Notes under the pieces: generated by a model
Databases searched by the model: none
The model's input: only the letters and a program-made list of their open reading frames with translations
Told to the model about the DNA's origin: nothing
Shown here: positions 18,571 to 28,100 of the stretch, one piece after another
How the letters are laid out: each line of letters starts with the position of its first letter
How positions within the stretch are numbered: position 1 is the first letter of the stretch
Position numbers and translations under genes: made by a program
From: CAYFUR01 sp964346275
GTDB taxonomy: Bacteria; Sumerlaeota; Sumerlaeia; SLMS01
Assembly (NCBI GenBank): GCA_964346275.1
Contig: CAYFUR010000005.1
Location: forward strand, 3,401-67,400
Length of the DNA stretch: 64,000 nt
Direction of reading: 5' to 3'

Positions 18571-18650
18571 GCTTTCCTTCGCCGGCATTACCCGGATCAG
18601 GTTCGAGGGTATAATCTCAGTCCCGGAATTTTTGCCGGGACACCCCTAGC
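18571..18650 (-). promoter_or_regulatory. TPP (thiamine pyrophosphate) riboswitch aptamer
   Basis: The minus strand reads GGGGTG, then CTGAGATTATACCC, GAACCTGATC, CGGGTAATGCCGGCGAAGGA: the conserved THI-element core in order and with correct spacing. The P3-type hairpin between GGGGTG and CTGAGA is TCCCGG...CCGGGA. All bases known to contact the ligand appear present. It points leftward into the pseudopilin-pnuC-nadR unit and away from the thiF-like gene. TPP binding would be expected to reduce expression downstream. Confidence 0.95.
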
Positions 18651-18726
18651 TGTCTGGACAATGAGGCATCTCCCGTGCCAAGCTCAAGAGGATTATCGCG
18701 GCCAGCACGCGGCCGAGCAGCATTCC

Positions 18727-19497
18727 ATGAGCCACCTCTCCATGAGCTTTTCCGAAGAACAGCTTCAGCGTTACGCGCGCCAGATCGTGCTGCCGGAAAT
18801 CGGCGGCAAGGGCCAGCGGCGGCTTCTCGATTCGCGGATCGCAGTTGTCGGCGCGGGAGGACTGGGGTCGCCGGTGCTGCTCTACCTGGCGGCGGCGGGT
18901 GTCGGCACCATCGATGTCATCGACGATGATAAGGTATCGCTCGACAATCTCCATCGCCAGGTGATCCACGGCACGCCCGATACCGGGCGGGCGAAGACGG
19001 ATTCGGCGGAAGACGCGATCGGGCGGCTGAACCCCGGCGTGCGGGTTGTGAAGCACGCCCTGCGCCTGGAAGAGGGCAACGCGGAGGAACTCCTCTCCCC
19101 TGCTCAGGCGGTGCTCGATGGAAGCGACAATTTTCCGACGCGCTATCTGGTGAATGACGTGTGCATGCGCATTGCCCGGCCGCTGGTGAGCGGGGCCATG
19201 TTTCGCTTCGAAGGGCAACTGACCGTCTTTCCCATGGTGCGCGGCGGCGGGATGCCCTGCTATCGCTGCCTCTATCCCGAGCCACCGCCAGAGGGTGCCG
19301 TGCCCACCTGCCGCGAGGCGGGTGTGCTGGGCATGCTGCCCGGCGTGATCGGAAGCCTCATGGCCGCCGAGGCGATCAAGGTGATCCTGGGAATCGGCGA
19401 GCCCCTCGCGGGCAGGCTCTGTCTATACGATGCCCTCGCCGCCCGCTTTCGCGAAATTAAGGTGCCGAGAAGGCCGGACTGCCCAGCACCCCATTGA
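18727..19497 (+). CDS. ThiF/MoeB/HesA-type E1-like adenylyltransferase
   Basis: A 256-residue ATP-dependent enzyme that adenylates the C-terminus of a ubiquitin-like sulfur carrier (ThiS or MoaD). The N-terminus ERQRYARQ-like region reads QLQRYARQIVLPEIGGKGQR, followed by the nucleotide-binding GAGGLGSPVLLYLAAAGVG and the DNLHRQVIH segment. The adenylation Asp lies in VLDGSDNFPTRYL. One zinc-type Cys pair is seen (CYRCLYP), and the catalytic-loop region is TCREAGVLGMLPGVIGS. The usual second CxxC near the C-terminus is reduced to DCPAPH. The start is ATG 18727 or 18742; neither has a clear Shine-Dalgarno. It diverges from the TPP riboswitch, so it may belong to thiamine synthesis, but not under that switch. 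Confidence 0.85.
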   Translation: MSHLSMSFSEEQLQRYARQIVLPEIGGKGQRRLLDSRIAVVGAGGLGSPVLLYLAAAGVGTIDVIDDDKVSLDNLHRQVIHGTPDTGRAKTDSAEDAIGRLNPGVRVVKHALRLEEGNAEELLSPAQAVLDGSDNFPTRYLVNDVCMRIARPLVSGAMFRFEGQLTVFPMVRGGGMPCYRCLYPEPPPEGAVPTCREAGVLGMLPGVIGSLMAAEAIKVILGIGEPLAGRLCLYDALAARFREIKVPRRPDCPAPH

Positions 19498-19639
19498 AAG
19501 GGTAGTAGAAGACAAGATAGCGGAGGTTTCATCCCACTTTTCGTCCCGCTGAAAAGCTTCTGTCTTGCTTCAAAGAGCAGACCGGCGCACCCTTCTCTCG
19601 ATAAAACTCCGTGAAGAAAAGCCGCATCCTGATACAACA

Positions 19640-21700
19640 ATGCCCCGAATACGCCGCTCTCGTTATCTTTCTTTCGCCGCCCTCTTGTTGTTGGCCACCT
19701 GCGCCCCGGCTATCTATCTGCTGGGATCATGCAGGACGGTGTCCCCGCCTCTTGAGCCGGTGAAAGCCGAGCCACGCCCGCTGGAACTCCACGGCCTTTT
19801 CACGTCCGGGATGGTGCTCCAGCGCGGCCGGAAAGTGCCTGTCTGGGGGTGGGCGGCGCCCGGCCAGGAGGTCTCGGTATCCATCGAAGGGCAGAAGGCC
19901 ACGGCCACGGCCGGCGAGAATAGAAAATGGACGGCCTGGCTGGAGCCCATGAACGCCGGCGGGCCGCATGAAGTCAGGATATCCTCTGGAATGGAGGAAA
20001 TCGCGCTGGATGAGGTTCTCGTCGGCGACGTCTGGCTGGCGTCGGGCCAATCCAACATGGAATTCCGTGTTCAAGCGGCGGCCAACGCGGAGGAGGAAAT
20101 CGCGGCGGCGGACTTTCCCCGAATCCGCTATTTTAATGTCTATCACCATGCAGCGCCGAAGCCAGTGGTGACTCTTTCCGGCGATCCGTGGGTGCCCGCG
20201 ACGCCGGAGCATGTGGCAAACTTTTCCGCCACGGCGTATTACTTTGCCCGCGAGATTCACCAGGAGATGGATCTCCCTGTCGGAATCATTCACAGCAGTT
20301 GGGGCGGATCGATGATGGAGGCATGGACGCGGCGCGAGGCGCTGGAGAGCGACCCGCGATTCGATTGGGCCATCGAACGCTTCGAGAAATGGGACCGCCT
20401 GCACAACGATCCCGAGGTGAAGTCCGCCTACCAGCGCGAGCTGGATAAATGGAAAGAGCAAACGGGCGGCGGGCTCTATCACTCCGACCCGGGGAACACG
20501 AAAGAGGCGCAAGACTGGGCCGATCCGGGCTTTGATGATTCCGGCTGGAAAATCATGGACTTGCCGGGACCGTGGGAGGCGCGCGGCCTGGACGCGATAG
20601 ACGGCGCCGTCTGGTTTCGCCGCAACGTGGATATTCCAGAGGGATGGGCCGGCCAGGACCTGGAGCTTTCCCTCGGTGCGCTGGACGATTTCGACGACAC
20701 GTATTTTAATGGAACGCGGATCGGCGGTCTGGGCACGGAACAGCGGGACGCCTGGGCAACGCCGCGCGTCTATACAGTGCCGGGCGGCCTGGTCGAACCG
20801 GGCGAGAACACCATCGCGGTGCGGATCTTCGATCACCATCTCGGCGGCGGGTTTACCGGTTCCAGAAACCAGCTCTTCATCGAGCCAAAGCAAGGCGGCG
20901 GCAACCCGATTTCTCTGGCTGGCGCCTGGAAATACCGCGTCGCCCACGAACGGATGCAGCAACCGGTGCAGCCCGGCGGACTCGACCCGCACAGTATTCC
21001 AACAGCGCTCTATAACGGAAAAATCGCCCCGCTGATTCCCTTCGCGATCAAGGGCGTGATCTGGTATCAGGGGGAATCGAACGCGAACCGCTATGCGGAT
21101 TATCCCGCGCTGACGCGGCTGATGGTGGAGGATTGGAGGCGCCAGTGGGGACAGGGTGAGTTTCCTTTTCTCTATGTCCAGCTCGCGGGGTTCCAGGCGA
21201 GCGGCAATACATGGCCATATTTACGCGAAGCCCAGCTCCGATCCCTCGGCAAAATCCCCAACAGCGCCATGGCCGTGGCTATTGATATCGGCGAATCAGC
21301 CGATATCCATCCGCGGAACAAGCAGGACGCGGGGAAGCGGCTGGCCCGCGCGGCGCTCGGGCGTGTATACGGACGGGACATTGCGGCGTCCGGCCCGATC
21401 TATCGGGACATGGAAAAGGAGGGCGATCGCATTCGAATCTTCTTTGATGAGACGGGCTCGGGCCTTAAGGATGGAAACGGCGGCGAATTGGAGGGTTTTC
21501 AGGTTGCAGGGGCTGACGGGAAATTTGTTCCCGCCAGGGCGGACATCCAAGGAGGCGAAGTCATCGTCTGGAGCCCCGCCGTCGCGGAACCAGTTGCCGT
21601 GCGCTATGCGTGGGACAACTTCCCGAAGGCGGATCTCTACAACCGGGAAGGGCTGCCGGCATCGCCGTTTCGCACCGATACCTGGCCCCGGCCGGAATAA
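19640..21700 (+). CDS. Sialate O-acetylesterase family lipoprotein
   Basis: A 686-residue SGNH-type esterase that removes O-acetyl groups from sialic acids or other sugars. The N-terminus has a hydrophobic signal ending LLGSC, consistent with a lipoprotein. Family landmarks: FTSGMVLQRGRKVPVWGWA, the nucleophile in ASGQSNMEF (Ser138), HSSWGGSMMEAW, IWYQGESNA, and the catalytic Asp/His in SADIHPRNK (D555, H557). A galactose-binding-like insert around residues 290-430 (WFRRNVDIPEGWAGQDLELS) interrupts the catalytic domain, as in related enzymes. The ATG at 19640 lacks a strong ribosome-binding site; GTG at 19610 is an alternative. addB follows after 21 nt. Confidence 0.9.
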   Translation: MPRIRRSRYLSFAALLLLATCAPAIYLLGSCRTVSPPLEPVKAEPRPLELHGLFTSGMVLQRGRKVPVWGWAAPGQEVSVSIEGQKATATAGENRKWTAWLEPMNAGGPHEVRISSGMEEIALDEVLVGDVWLASGQSNMEFRVQAAANAEEEIAAADFPRIRYFNVYHHAAPKPVVTLSGDPWVPATPEHVANFSATAYYFAREIHQEMDLPVGIIHSSWGGSMMEAWTRREALESDPRFDWAIERFEKWDRLHNDPEVKSAYQRELDKWKEQTGGGLYHSDPGNTKEAQDWADPGFDDSGWKIMDLPGPWEARGLDAIDGAVWFRRNVDIPEGWAGQDLELSLGALDDFDDTYFNGTRIGGLGTEQRDAWATPRVYTVPGGLVEPGENTIAVRIFDHHLGGGFTGSRNQLFIEPKQGGGNPISLAGAWKYRVAHERMQQPVQPGGLDPHSIPTALYNGKIAPLIPFAIKGVIWYQGESNANRYADYPALTRLMVEDWRRQWGQGEFPFLYVQLAGFQASGNTWPYLREAQLRSLGKIPNSAMAVAIDIGESADIHPRNKQDAGKRLARAALGRVYGRDIAASGPIYRDMEKEGDRIRIFFDETGSGLKDGNGGELEGFQVAGADGKFVPARADIQGGEVIVWSPAVAEPVAVRYAWDNFPKADLYNREGLPASPFRTDTWPRPE

Positions 21701-21721
21701 CCCGCAAGGAGCACTCTCCCC

Positions 21722-24700
21722 GTGGCTGTCCGCTTTATCATTGGCCGAGCTGGTTCTGGAAAGACGCACCGCTGTTTGGAGGAGATCACGGCCGCCTGCG
21801 CCGCCGACCCCCTCGGGCCGCCGATCATCTATCTCGTTCCCGAGCAAGCTTCCTACCTGGCCGAAAAATCCCTGCTGGAGTTCGGTCCGGTCGATGGCTA
21901 TACGCGCGCCCAGGTGCTGAGCTTTACACGCCTGGCGGAATACGTCTATGCGCGGTCGCCGGCGAGCGGCCTGCCCCGCTTGTCCAATAATCACCGCGCC
22001 CTGATTGCCACGCTGCTGGTGGCGTGGCGCCGCGGCGATGGCGCCCAGGGGCTTCTGCTGACCCCCGGAATCGAAGAGGCGATTCTCGACTTTATCAGCG
22101 AAGCGAAACAATACACCGCCAGCGCCGACCGCCTTCGCGCCGTGGCGGAATCCCTTCGACGGTCTCATGAAAAGAACCCAAGCCGCATCGCGCCCTTGTT
22201 GGATGCAAAACTCCAGACGCTGGCGGCCCTCCTCGATGATTACCACAAGTTCATCGCGGACCGGTTCGAGGATCCCCAGGACACGCTGACCAATCTCCAC
22301 GACCAGATTCTGGGCGGCAACCTCTTCCAGTCAGCGGAGATATACATCGACGGTTTCATCGATTTTACGCCCGCGGAAGAAAAGGTCCTGCTCTCCCTCG
22401 CGGGCAAAGCGCGCCGCATGACCATCGCCATGCTGGGCGATCCGGACTCCACCCGCCGATGGATGGACGGCTCTCCCCAGGCGCCGAGCCGGCTCTTTCG
22501 CACGACGGAGCAAACCTTCCAGCACCTGGCCTCCCTTCTGAGCGAAAACCAGGTAGAGACAGAGCCTGTTGTCTACACAGAGGCGGAGCCCGGCCGCTTT
22601 CATGCCCCGGATATCCAGTATATCGAGCAAGACTTTCTGAAACCGCTCGCGGGCGAACCGCGCTCCCCCGAGAACATCGAATTTTCGCAGGCGGAGAACG
22701 TGCAGCAGGAGGCGCGCCTCGCCGTGGAACGGATCGCCCGCTGGCGGGCGGAACGGGGTTGGGATTACGGCGAAATCGCCATCATGGCGCGGAGCCTCGA
22801 AGAGTATGCCGCCCCGCTGGAGGATGCCTTTCGCACGCTGCGCATTCCTCACTATATCGACCAGGCCCTGCCGCTGGAGACGCACCCCCTTGTCCTGGGC
22901 ATTCAATCGCTGATCCGCGCGGCGCTCTATCCATCGCAGACGGATTACCTGCTCCAGCTTGGCAAGTCCGGGTTTCTTCCGGTGGAGAGGGAACATGCGG
23001 ATCTGCTGGAAAATCACGTGCTCCAGTATCCCCGAACGCGCGCGGACTGGTATTCGCCGGACCCGTGGCCGACGCACCCTTCGCGCTCGCCCATGGATGA
23101 AGACGAAGCGCGGGCGCAGAGCGAGCAATTCCCGCCGGAGGTGGAAGAAGCGCGCCTTCGGATCGCGAAAACCGTGGAGCGATTCCGGAACGCCTATACA
23201 AAGGAATCCCAGAAAGAAGGGCGGCTTCGCGATTTCCTGGAAAGCCTGGCCCGTGTCATCGACGGGGTTGTCGGGGAGCAGAGCTGGGAGCCGGAAGACG
23301 AAAGCATTCTCGGGCGCATCGGCCAACTCCTCGGCGAGGAAGCGGAAGTGGCCGGGGATGAAGTCGTGTCCTGGGAATTGGCGGGAGATTTGACGATTCG
23401 CGCCCTGGGCGCGCTGGGGCTGCCGCGAATCCCGCCGATGCTCGGCGAAGTGTTCGTGGGCGAAGCAGGCCGTTCGCGCCAGCCACCCGCCCGGGCCGTG
23501 ATTCTCCTCGGCCTTGCGGAAGGAGTCTTTCCCCGCGTCACGACGAATGCGTCGCTGCTCAATGATAACGAACGCGAGGAATTGGAAGGGCTGGGACTCG
23601 AATTGCGCCCCACATCGAAGGTGCGTTTCGAGCGGGAATCGCTTTTTGCCTATCGTGTCTTGAGTGCCGCGTCCCACGCGCTGCTTTTGTCGTATCCCCG
23701 GGTGCTTGCGGATGGAAGCACGGCGTATCCATCGACCTATTGGAACGATCTTGCCCGCAAATTCGGTATCGACACACCAAGGCATGAACTGCCCGACGAC
23801 GACCCCAGCCGATCGTGGCGCGCGCGCGAGCTGGCCTCGTCCGCGCTCCGACGCCTCGACCGCACCCACGAAGAAGGGCCGGATGCCCTCGCGGCGGGGC
23901 CTTTCGCCTGGGCCGCCTTGAAGAATCGGACGCTTTTGGATGAAGCGCGGGCCGTCCGCCAGGCCGCCGCCTGGAAGAACGAGGCGCGCCTGGATCCGGA
24001 ATCGCTCGAGCGCTTTTACAAGAAAAGGCTCACGGCCAGCGCAAGCCAGTTGGATTCCTTTGGCAAATGCCCGTTCCAGCATTATGTCCGCTACCTGCTC
24101 CGGCCCCAGGAGGCCGTGCAGCCGGAACTGTCGGACAGCGACGCGGGCCTCTTCTGCCACGCGGTGCTGCGGAATTTGACGTCGGCGCTGCGCGAGAAGG
24201 ACATGCTCCGCCACGACGTGACGGAGGATCAGCTGAGGCCGATTTTCGACCAGGCCGTGGCCGGGCCGCGTGGGCGGATGGATCGCGCCGGGCTGACCAG
24301 TCAGCCCTCTGGCAGAATGCTGATCGATCGCGTGACGGAGACCCTGTGGGACGTGGCGCGGTGGATCATCGAGAGCCTTTCCACTCTGCCTTTCAAACCC
24401 GCCTATGAAGAAGCCCTCTTCCGGGATTCCAAGGAGGCCCAGTACGGGCCGCTTGAGGTCGCTGGCCTTCCAGATGGCTGGGAATTCCTGATCCGGGGGC
24501 AGGTGGATCGTATAGACACGCTGGCTTTCCGCGGCCGGGAACTGGCCGTCGCGGTCGATTACAAGCTGCGCCGCAAGAAATTTCATTTTGATTACTGGGA
24601 CAGCGGCGAGAATTTCCAGCTTCCGCTTTATCTACTTTCAATTCGCTCGTCCCAGGGCCTCGGCCTTTCCCCTGCTGGAGGCGTCTATCTCGGCCTGATG

Positions 24701-25114
24701 CCCGAGGAAGTGAAAGGGAAGGAAAAGCCGCGGCGGTATGAGGGCATTTTCGATGCGAGCATCCTGGCGGCGACCATGGGAGCCGGTGAGAAAGGGAACC
24801 CCTGGACCCGGCTTGCCTATATACAGGGATCGTCGGGAGATCCTTTTGAGGAGCCGAGGGGATCGGGCACGGCGATCACGGCGCAACAGCTCGAATCCCT
24901 TTTGATCAAAACGGAGGAGAAGCTGGTGGAAGCGGGGCGGCGCATCATCAGCGGCGACGCGGCGGTGGCTCCCGCGCGTCATGGCAAGCAAACGGCCTGT
25001 TCCTATTGTTCCTATGGAGCGATTTGCGGCGTCGATTACCGCCTGAACCGGGCGGTGCTCAAACAGTCCCCCGGCCGCCGGGAAATCCTCGCCCGCCTGG
25101 AGGAGAACGCATGA
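21722..25114 (+). CDS. addB: ATP-dependent helicase/nuclease subunit B
   Basis: A 1130-residue subunit of the AddAB complex, which processes double-strand DNA ends for recombination. The N-terminus carries a Walker A motif, GRAGSGKT (residues 8-15). The C-terminal part is a PD-(D/E)XK nuclease with VAVDYKLRRKKF. Four cysteines (C783, C1093, C1096 and C1102, in FGKCPFQHY and CSYCSYGAICG) match the iron-sulfur cluster that staples the AddB nuclease domain. The start is GTG at 21722 with AAGGAG upstream. It overlaps addA by 4 nt (ATGA), indicating translational coupling. Confidence 0.93.
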   Translation: MAVRFIIGRAGSGKTHRCLEEITAACAADPLGPPIIYLVPEQASYLAEKSLLEFGPVDGYTRAQVLSFTRLAEYVYARSPASGLPRLSNNHRALIATLLVAWRRGDGAQGLLLTPGIEEAILDFISEAKQYTASADRLRAVAESLRRSHEKNPSRIAPLLDAKLQTLAALLDDYHKFIADRFEDPQDTLTNLHDQILGGNLFQSAEIYIDGFIDFTPAEEKVLLSLAGKARRMTIAMLGDPDSTRRWMDGSPQAPSRLFRTTEQTFQHLASLLSENQVETEPVVYTEAEPGRFHAPDIQYIEQDFLKPLAGEPRSPENIEFSQAENVQQEARLAVERIARWRAERGWDYGEIAIMARSLEEYAAPLEDAFRTLRIPHYIDQALPLETHPLVLGIQSLIRAALYPSQTDYLLQLGKSGFLPVEREHADLLENHVLQYPRTRADWYSPDPWPTHPSRSPMDEDEARAQSEQFPPEVEEARLRIAKTVERFRNAYTKESQKEGRLRDFLESLARVIDGVVGEQSWEPEDESILGRIGQLLGEEAEVAGDEVVSWELAGDLTIRALGALGLPRIPPMLGEVFVGEAGRSRQPPARAVILLGLAEGVFPRVTTNASLLNDNEREELEGLGLELRPTSKVRFERESLFAYRVLSAASHALLLSYPRVLADGSTAYPSTYWNDLARKFGIDTPRHELPDDDPSRSWRARELASSALRRLDRTHEEGPDALAAGPFAWAALKNRTLLDEARAVRQAAAWKNEARLDPESLERFYKKRLTASASQLDSFGKCPFQHYVRYLLRPQEAVQPELSDSDAGLFCHAVLRNLTSALREKDMLRHDVTEDQLRPIFDQAVAGPRGRMDRAGLTSQPSGRMLIDRVTETLWDVARWIIESLSTLPFKPAYEEALFRDSKEAQYGPLEVAGLPDGWEFLIRGQVDRIDTLAFRGRELAVAVDYKLRRKKFHFDYWDSGENFQLPLYLLSIRSSQGLGLSPAGGVYLGLMPEEVKGKEKPRRYEGIFDASILAATMGAGEKGNPWTRLAYIQGSSGDPFEEPRGSGTAITAQQLESLLIKTEEKLVEAGRRIISGDAAVAPARHGKQTACSYCSYGAICGVDYRLNRAVLKQSPGRREILARLEENA

Positions 25115-28100
25115 AGTTTACCGATCACCAGCAACGCGCCATCCAGGTGAACGATCGCGACCTGATCCTCTCCGCCGGTGCCGGGGCGGGAAAAACGGCG
25201 GTGCTCATCGAAAAGGTCTATCACCTTCTGTCGAGCGGCGAGGAACCATGCTCGCTGGACGAGTTGCTGATTGTGACGTTTTCCCGCGCCGCCACAACGG
25301 AGATGAAAAGCCGCCTGGCCCAACGACTCCGCGGTGCCTTGCAGGAGGAGTCCCTTAGGCCGGACTTGCAAAGGCATTTGGAAGAACAGCTATACAATCT
25401 TCCCCGCGCGCCAATCTCGACGATTCACTCGTTTTGCCTGACGGTAATTGGCGCCTTCCCCGAGGAGGCGGAAATCGCGCCGGGATTCGATATGATGTCG
25501 GAGGAAGAGGCGCGTCTCTATCACCGGGACTTCTATGAAACGAAGCTCGAGGAAACCCTCGAACGCGAGGATGCAACCGGCAAGGCGTTCCGGGCATTGA
25601 TGGAGCAGCTCGATCCGGTGCGGGCCCGGGGACAGCTTCTCGGTTATCTGCTCGATTTTCACAATTTCCTCCAGGGAATTCCCCGCCACGAGGAATTCGC
25701 GGAGAAATGCCGCGCCATGCCCTCCGCGCCCGAAGGGGAAAACCATCCGGCAAACAGCCTGATCCGGCAATACCTGTTGGAGAAAGCGGCAGAGGCGCGT
25801 TCCGTGCTGGCCTGCGCGCTCAGCTTCCCCCAGGACCAGCTCAACCGCCGGTACGCCGATGTCTATACAGTCTTTAAGGAAATCGATCGAACCCTGGAAC
25901 GCTTTAGCGAATCGAGGGACCCCGACGGGGAGCTTGCGGGCGCCGCGGAAAAGATGAAGCCTCCCCGCCTCAGTTCAAAGGGCAACAAGGATGATGGAGA
26001 GCTCGATGATCGTTTTGAGGCGTACAGGAAAAAGGCCAACGACGCGGTTAAGGCAACAGGAGCCCTCTTCGAGAGGTTCGCGCCGGAATACCGAAAAGCG
26101 GACCTTGCCTCCGCGGCCGGACTCGTCAATGCGCTGGTGGATGAGGTCATCCTGTCCTGGGAGCCGGAACTGTTCCGGCAGCATTGCGAACTACGGCGGC
26201 TGACCTTTGCTCACCTGGAAAAAATCGCTCTGAAAATCCTTCTCTCTCCCGAGGGCGAAGCGACAGATGCCGCGCGGATTTTGCGCCAGCAATACCGCCA
26301 TATCCTGGTCGATGAATACCAGGACGTGAACGATGTGCAGGAAAGCATCCTGACGGCGATTGCGCGGCCTCCAGGAACGGGGCGCGGCGGCAACCTCTTT
26401 GTCGTCGGCGATGTAAAGCAAAGCATCTATGAATTCCGCCAGGCGGACCCGACGCTGTTTCTCGATCGCTATACGCGCTCGCCCGATTTCGTTCCGAGGC
26501 TCGACCCGGGTGAAGGGGCGCGGCTCTCTCTTCCGGAGAATTTCCGGTCCCATGACGCGTTGCTTCGCGAGTTCAACCAGCTTTTCTTCCGCCTCTTGCA
26601 AAAAGACACGATCGGCCTTGACTATACGGGCAGCCAGCAATTCACGCCGGGAACGCGCCCGGAAAACCCGGATCGCCGGGCCGCCGGGCTGGAATTTCAT
26701 GTTCTTCCCAAGGAAGTTTCCTCTCAGGACAATCAGGACGAAGAAGAGGAAGACAGCGAAGAGCGGGAAGCGCGCTATACGGCGGAGATGATCCAGCGCC
26801 TGGGCCCGCCATGGCGGGATATCTGCGTGCTGCTCCGGTCCAAGACGAGCGTGCCGGCGCTGTTGGAGGCGCTCTCCGTGGCTGGGGTTCCGGCATATTG
26901 CGATGCGCGGATTGGATTCCTGAGCGCCGTGGAGGTTCTGGAATTCCAGGCCCTGCTGAAGGCGATATACAATCCGTTCGACGAGTTGGCCCTTCTGGCG
27001 GCGCTGCGCGGGCCGGCTGGGCGGTGGAGTGAAGAAGAGCTTCTGGAGCTGCGGCTGGTGGACCGGCGGGGCCTGTTGATCAACAACCTGCGGGCCGTGG
27101 CCCGGGATTCGAACTCTCCCATCGCGGACCGGTCGGCAAGGTTTCTCGAATCCCTGGAGCATTGGCAGCACGAAAGCCGGCGGCGCTCCATGGCCGATTT
27201 TTTCAGCCTGCTGTATAACGAGCTCCACCTGCTCGAATCTGCAAGCGTGCGGCCCGGCGGGGATCAACGAAAGCTGAACCTGCTCCACCTCCAGCGCCAG
27301 GCACGGGAATTCGACCGGTTTCACTATAAGGGTCTTGGCAAGTTTCTCCAGTTTCTCGAAGACCTGATCGCCAACGACCAGGATATATCGCCGCCGTCGC
27401 CGCTGCCCGAGGACGCGGATGTTGTGCAAATCATGTCGATACACAAGTCCAAGGGCATGCAGTTTCCCATCGTGGTCTGCCCGTTTCTCGGCAGGGAATT
27501 CAACCCGGCGGGGCTCAACCGGCCGTTTCTCTTCGACCGGCGCCATGGCATCGCGCCGAAATTCCGCGACGTGAAAGAACCGGGGGAAAACCCGGTGCTC
27601 TACGATGTCTTCCGCCACCTCCAGAAGAATCGCGAGCGCGGCGAGGATTTGCGCCTGCTCTACGTGGCGCTGACGCGCGCGCAGGAGGCGGCGTATCTCG
27701 TTGGCTCGACAAAGGCTCCGGCCGCGACTTTTCTGGAACATCAGAACCGAATCACCGCGGGCCGGCCGAGCGCCGTGGATGTGCTGTCGGCCAAGTGTTT
27801 TCTCGATTGGGTGCTGGGCCATGCCGCCTCGCGCCTTCCGGTCGTCACCGAAAAGGAGGATGGGCTGGAAGCGAAGGATGGATTGGCGGCCTTTCGCCTC
27901 TATGAAACGGCGCCGCCACCGGAGCAACAAGATCAAGAAGGGGACGACAAACGGCGGAAGCCCTCGGCGGAAGAACTGGCGCCCTACCACGCGGCTTCGG
28001 AGCGGATCGAGGCGCTCTGGACGCAGGAGGAGGCGGCGCAGGTGCGCGCGAAGATCTCTGTCAGCGAGGCCAAGCGGGCCTATGATGCCTTGCGCGATGC

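Noticed and set aside
18571..18727. TPP riboswitch as a regulator of the adjacent ThiF-like gene
   Set aside because: The aptamer is on the opposite strand and points away from that gene.
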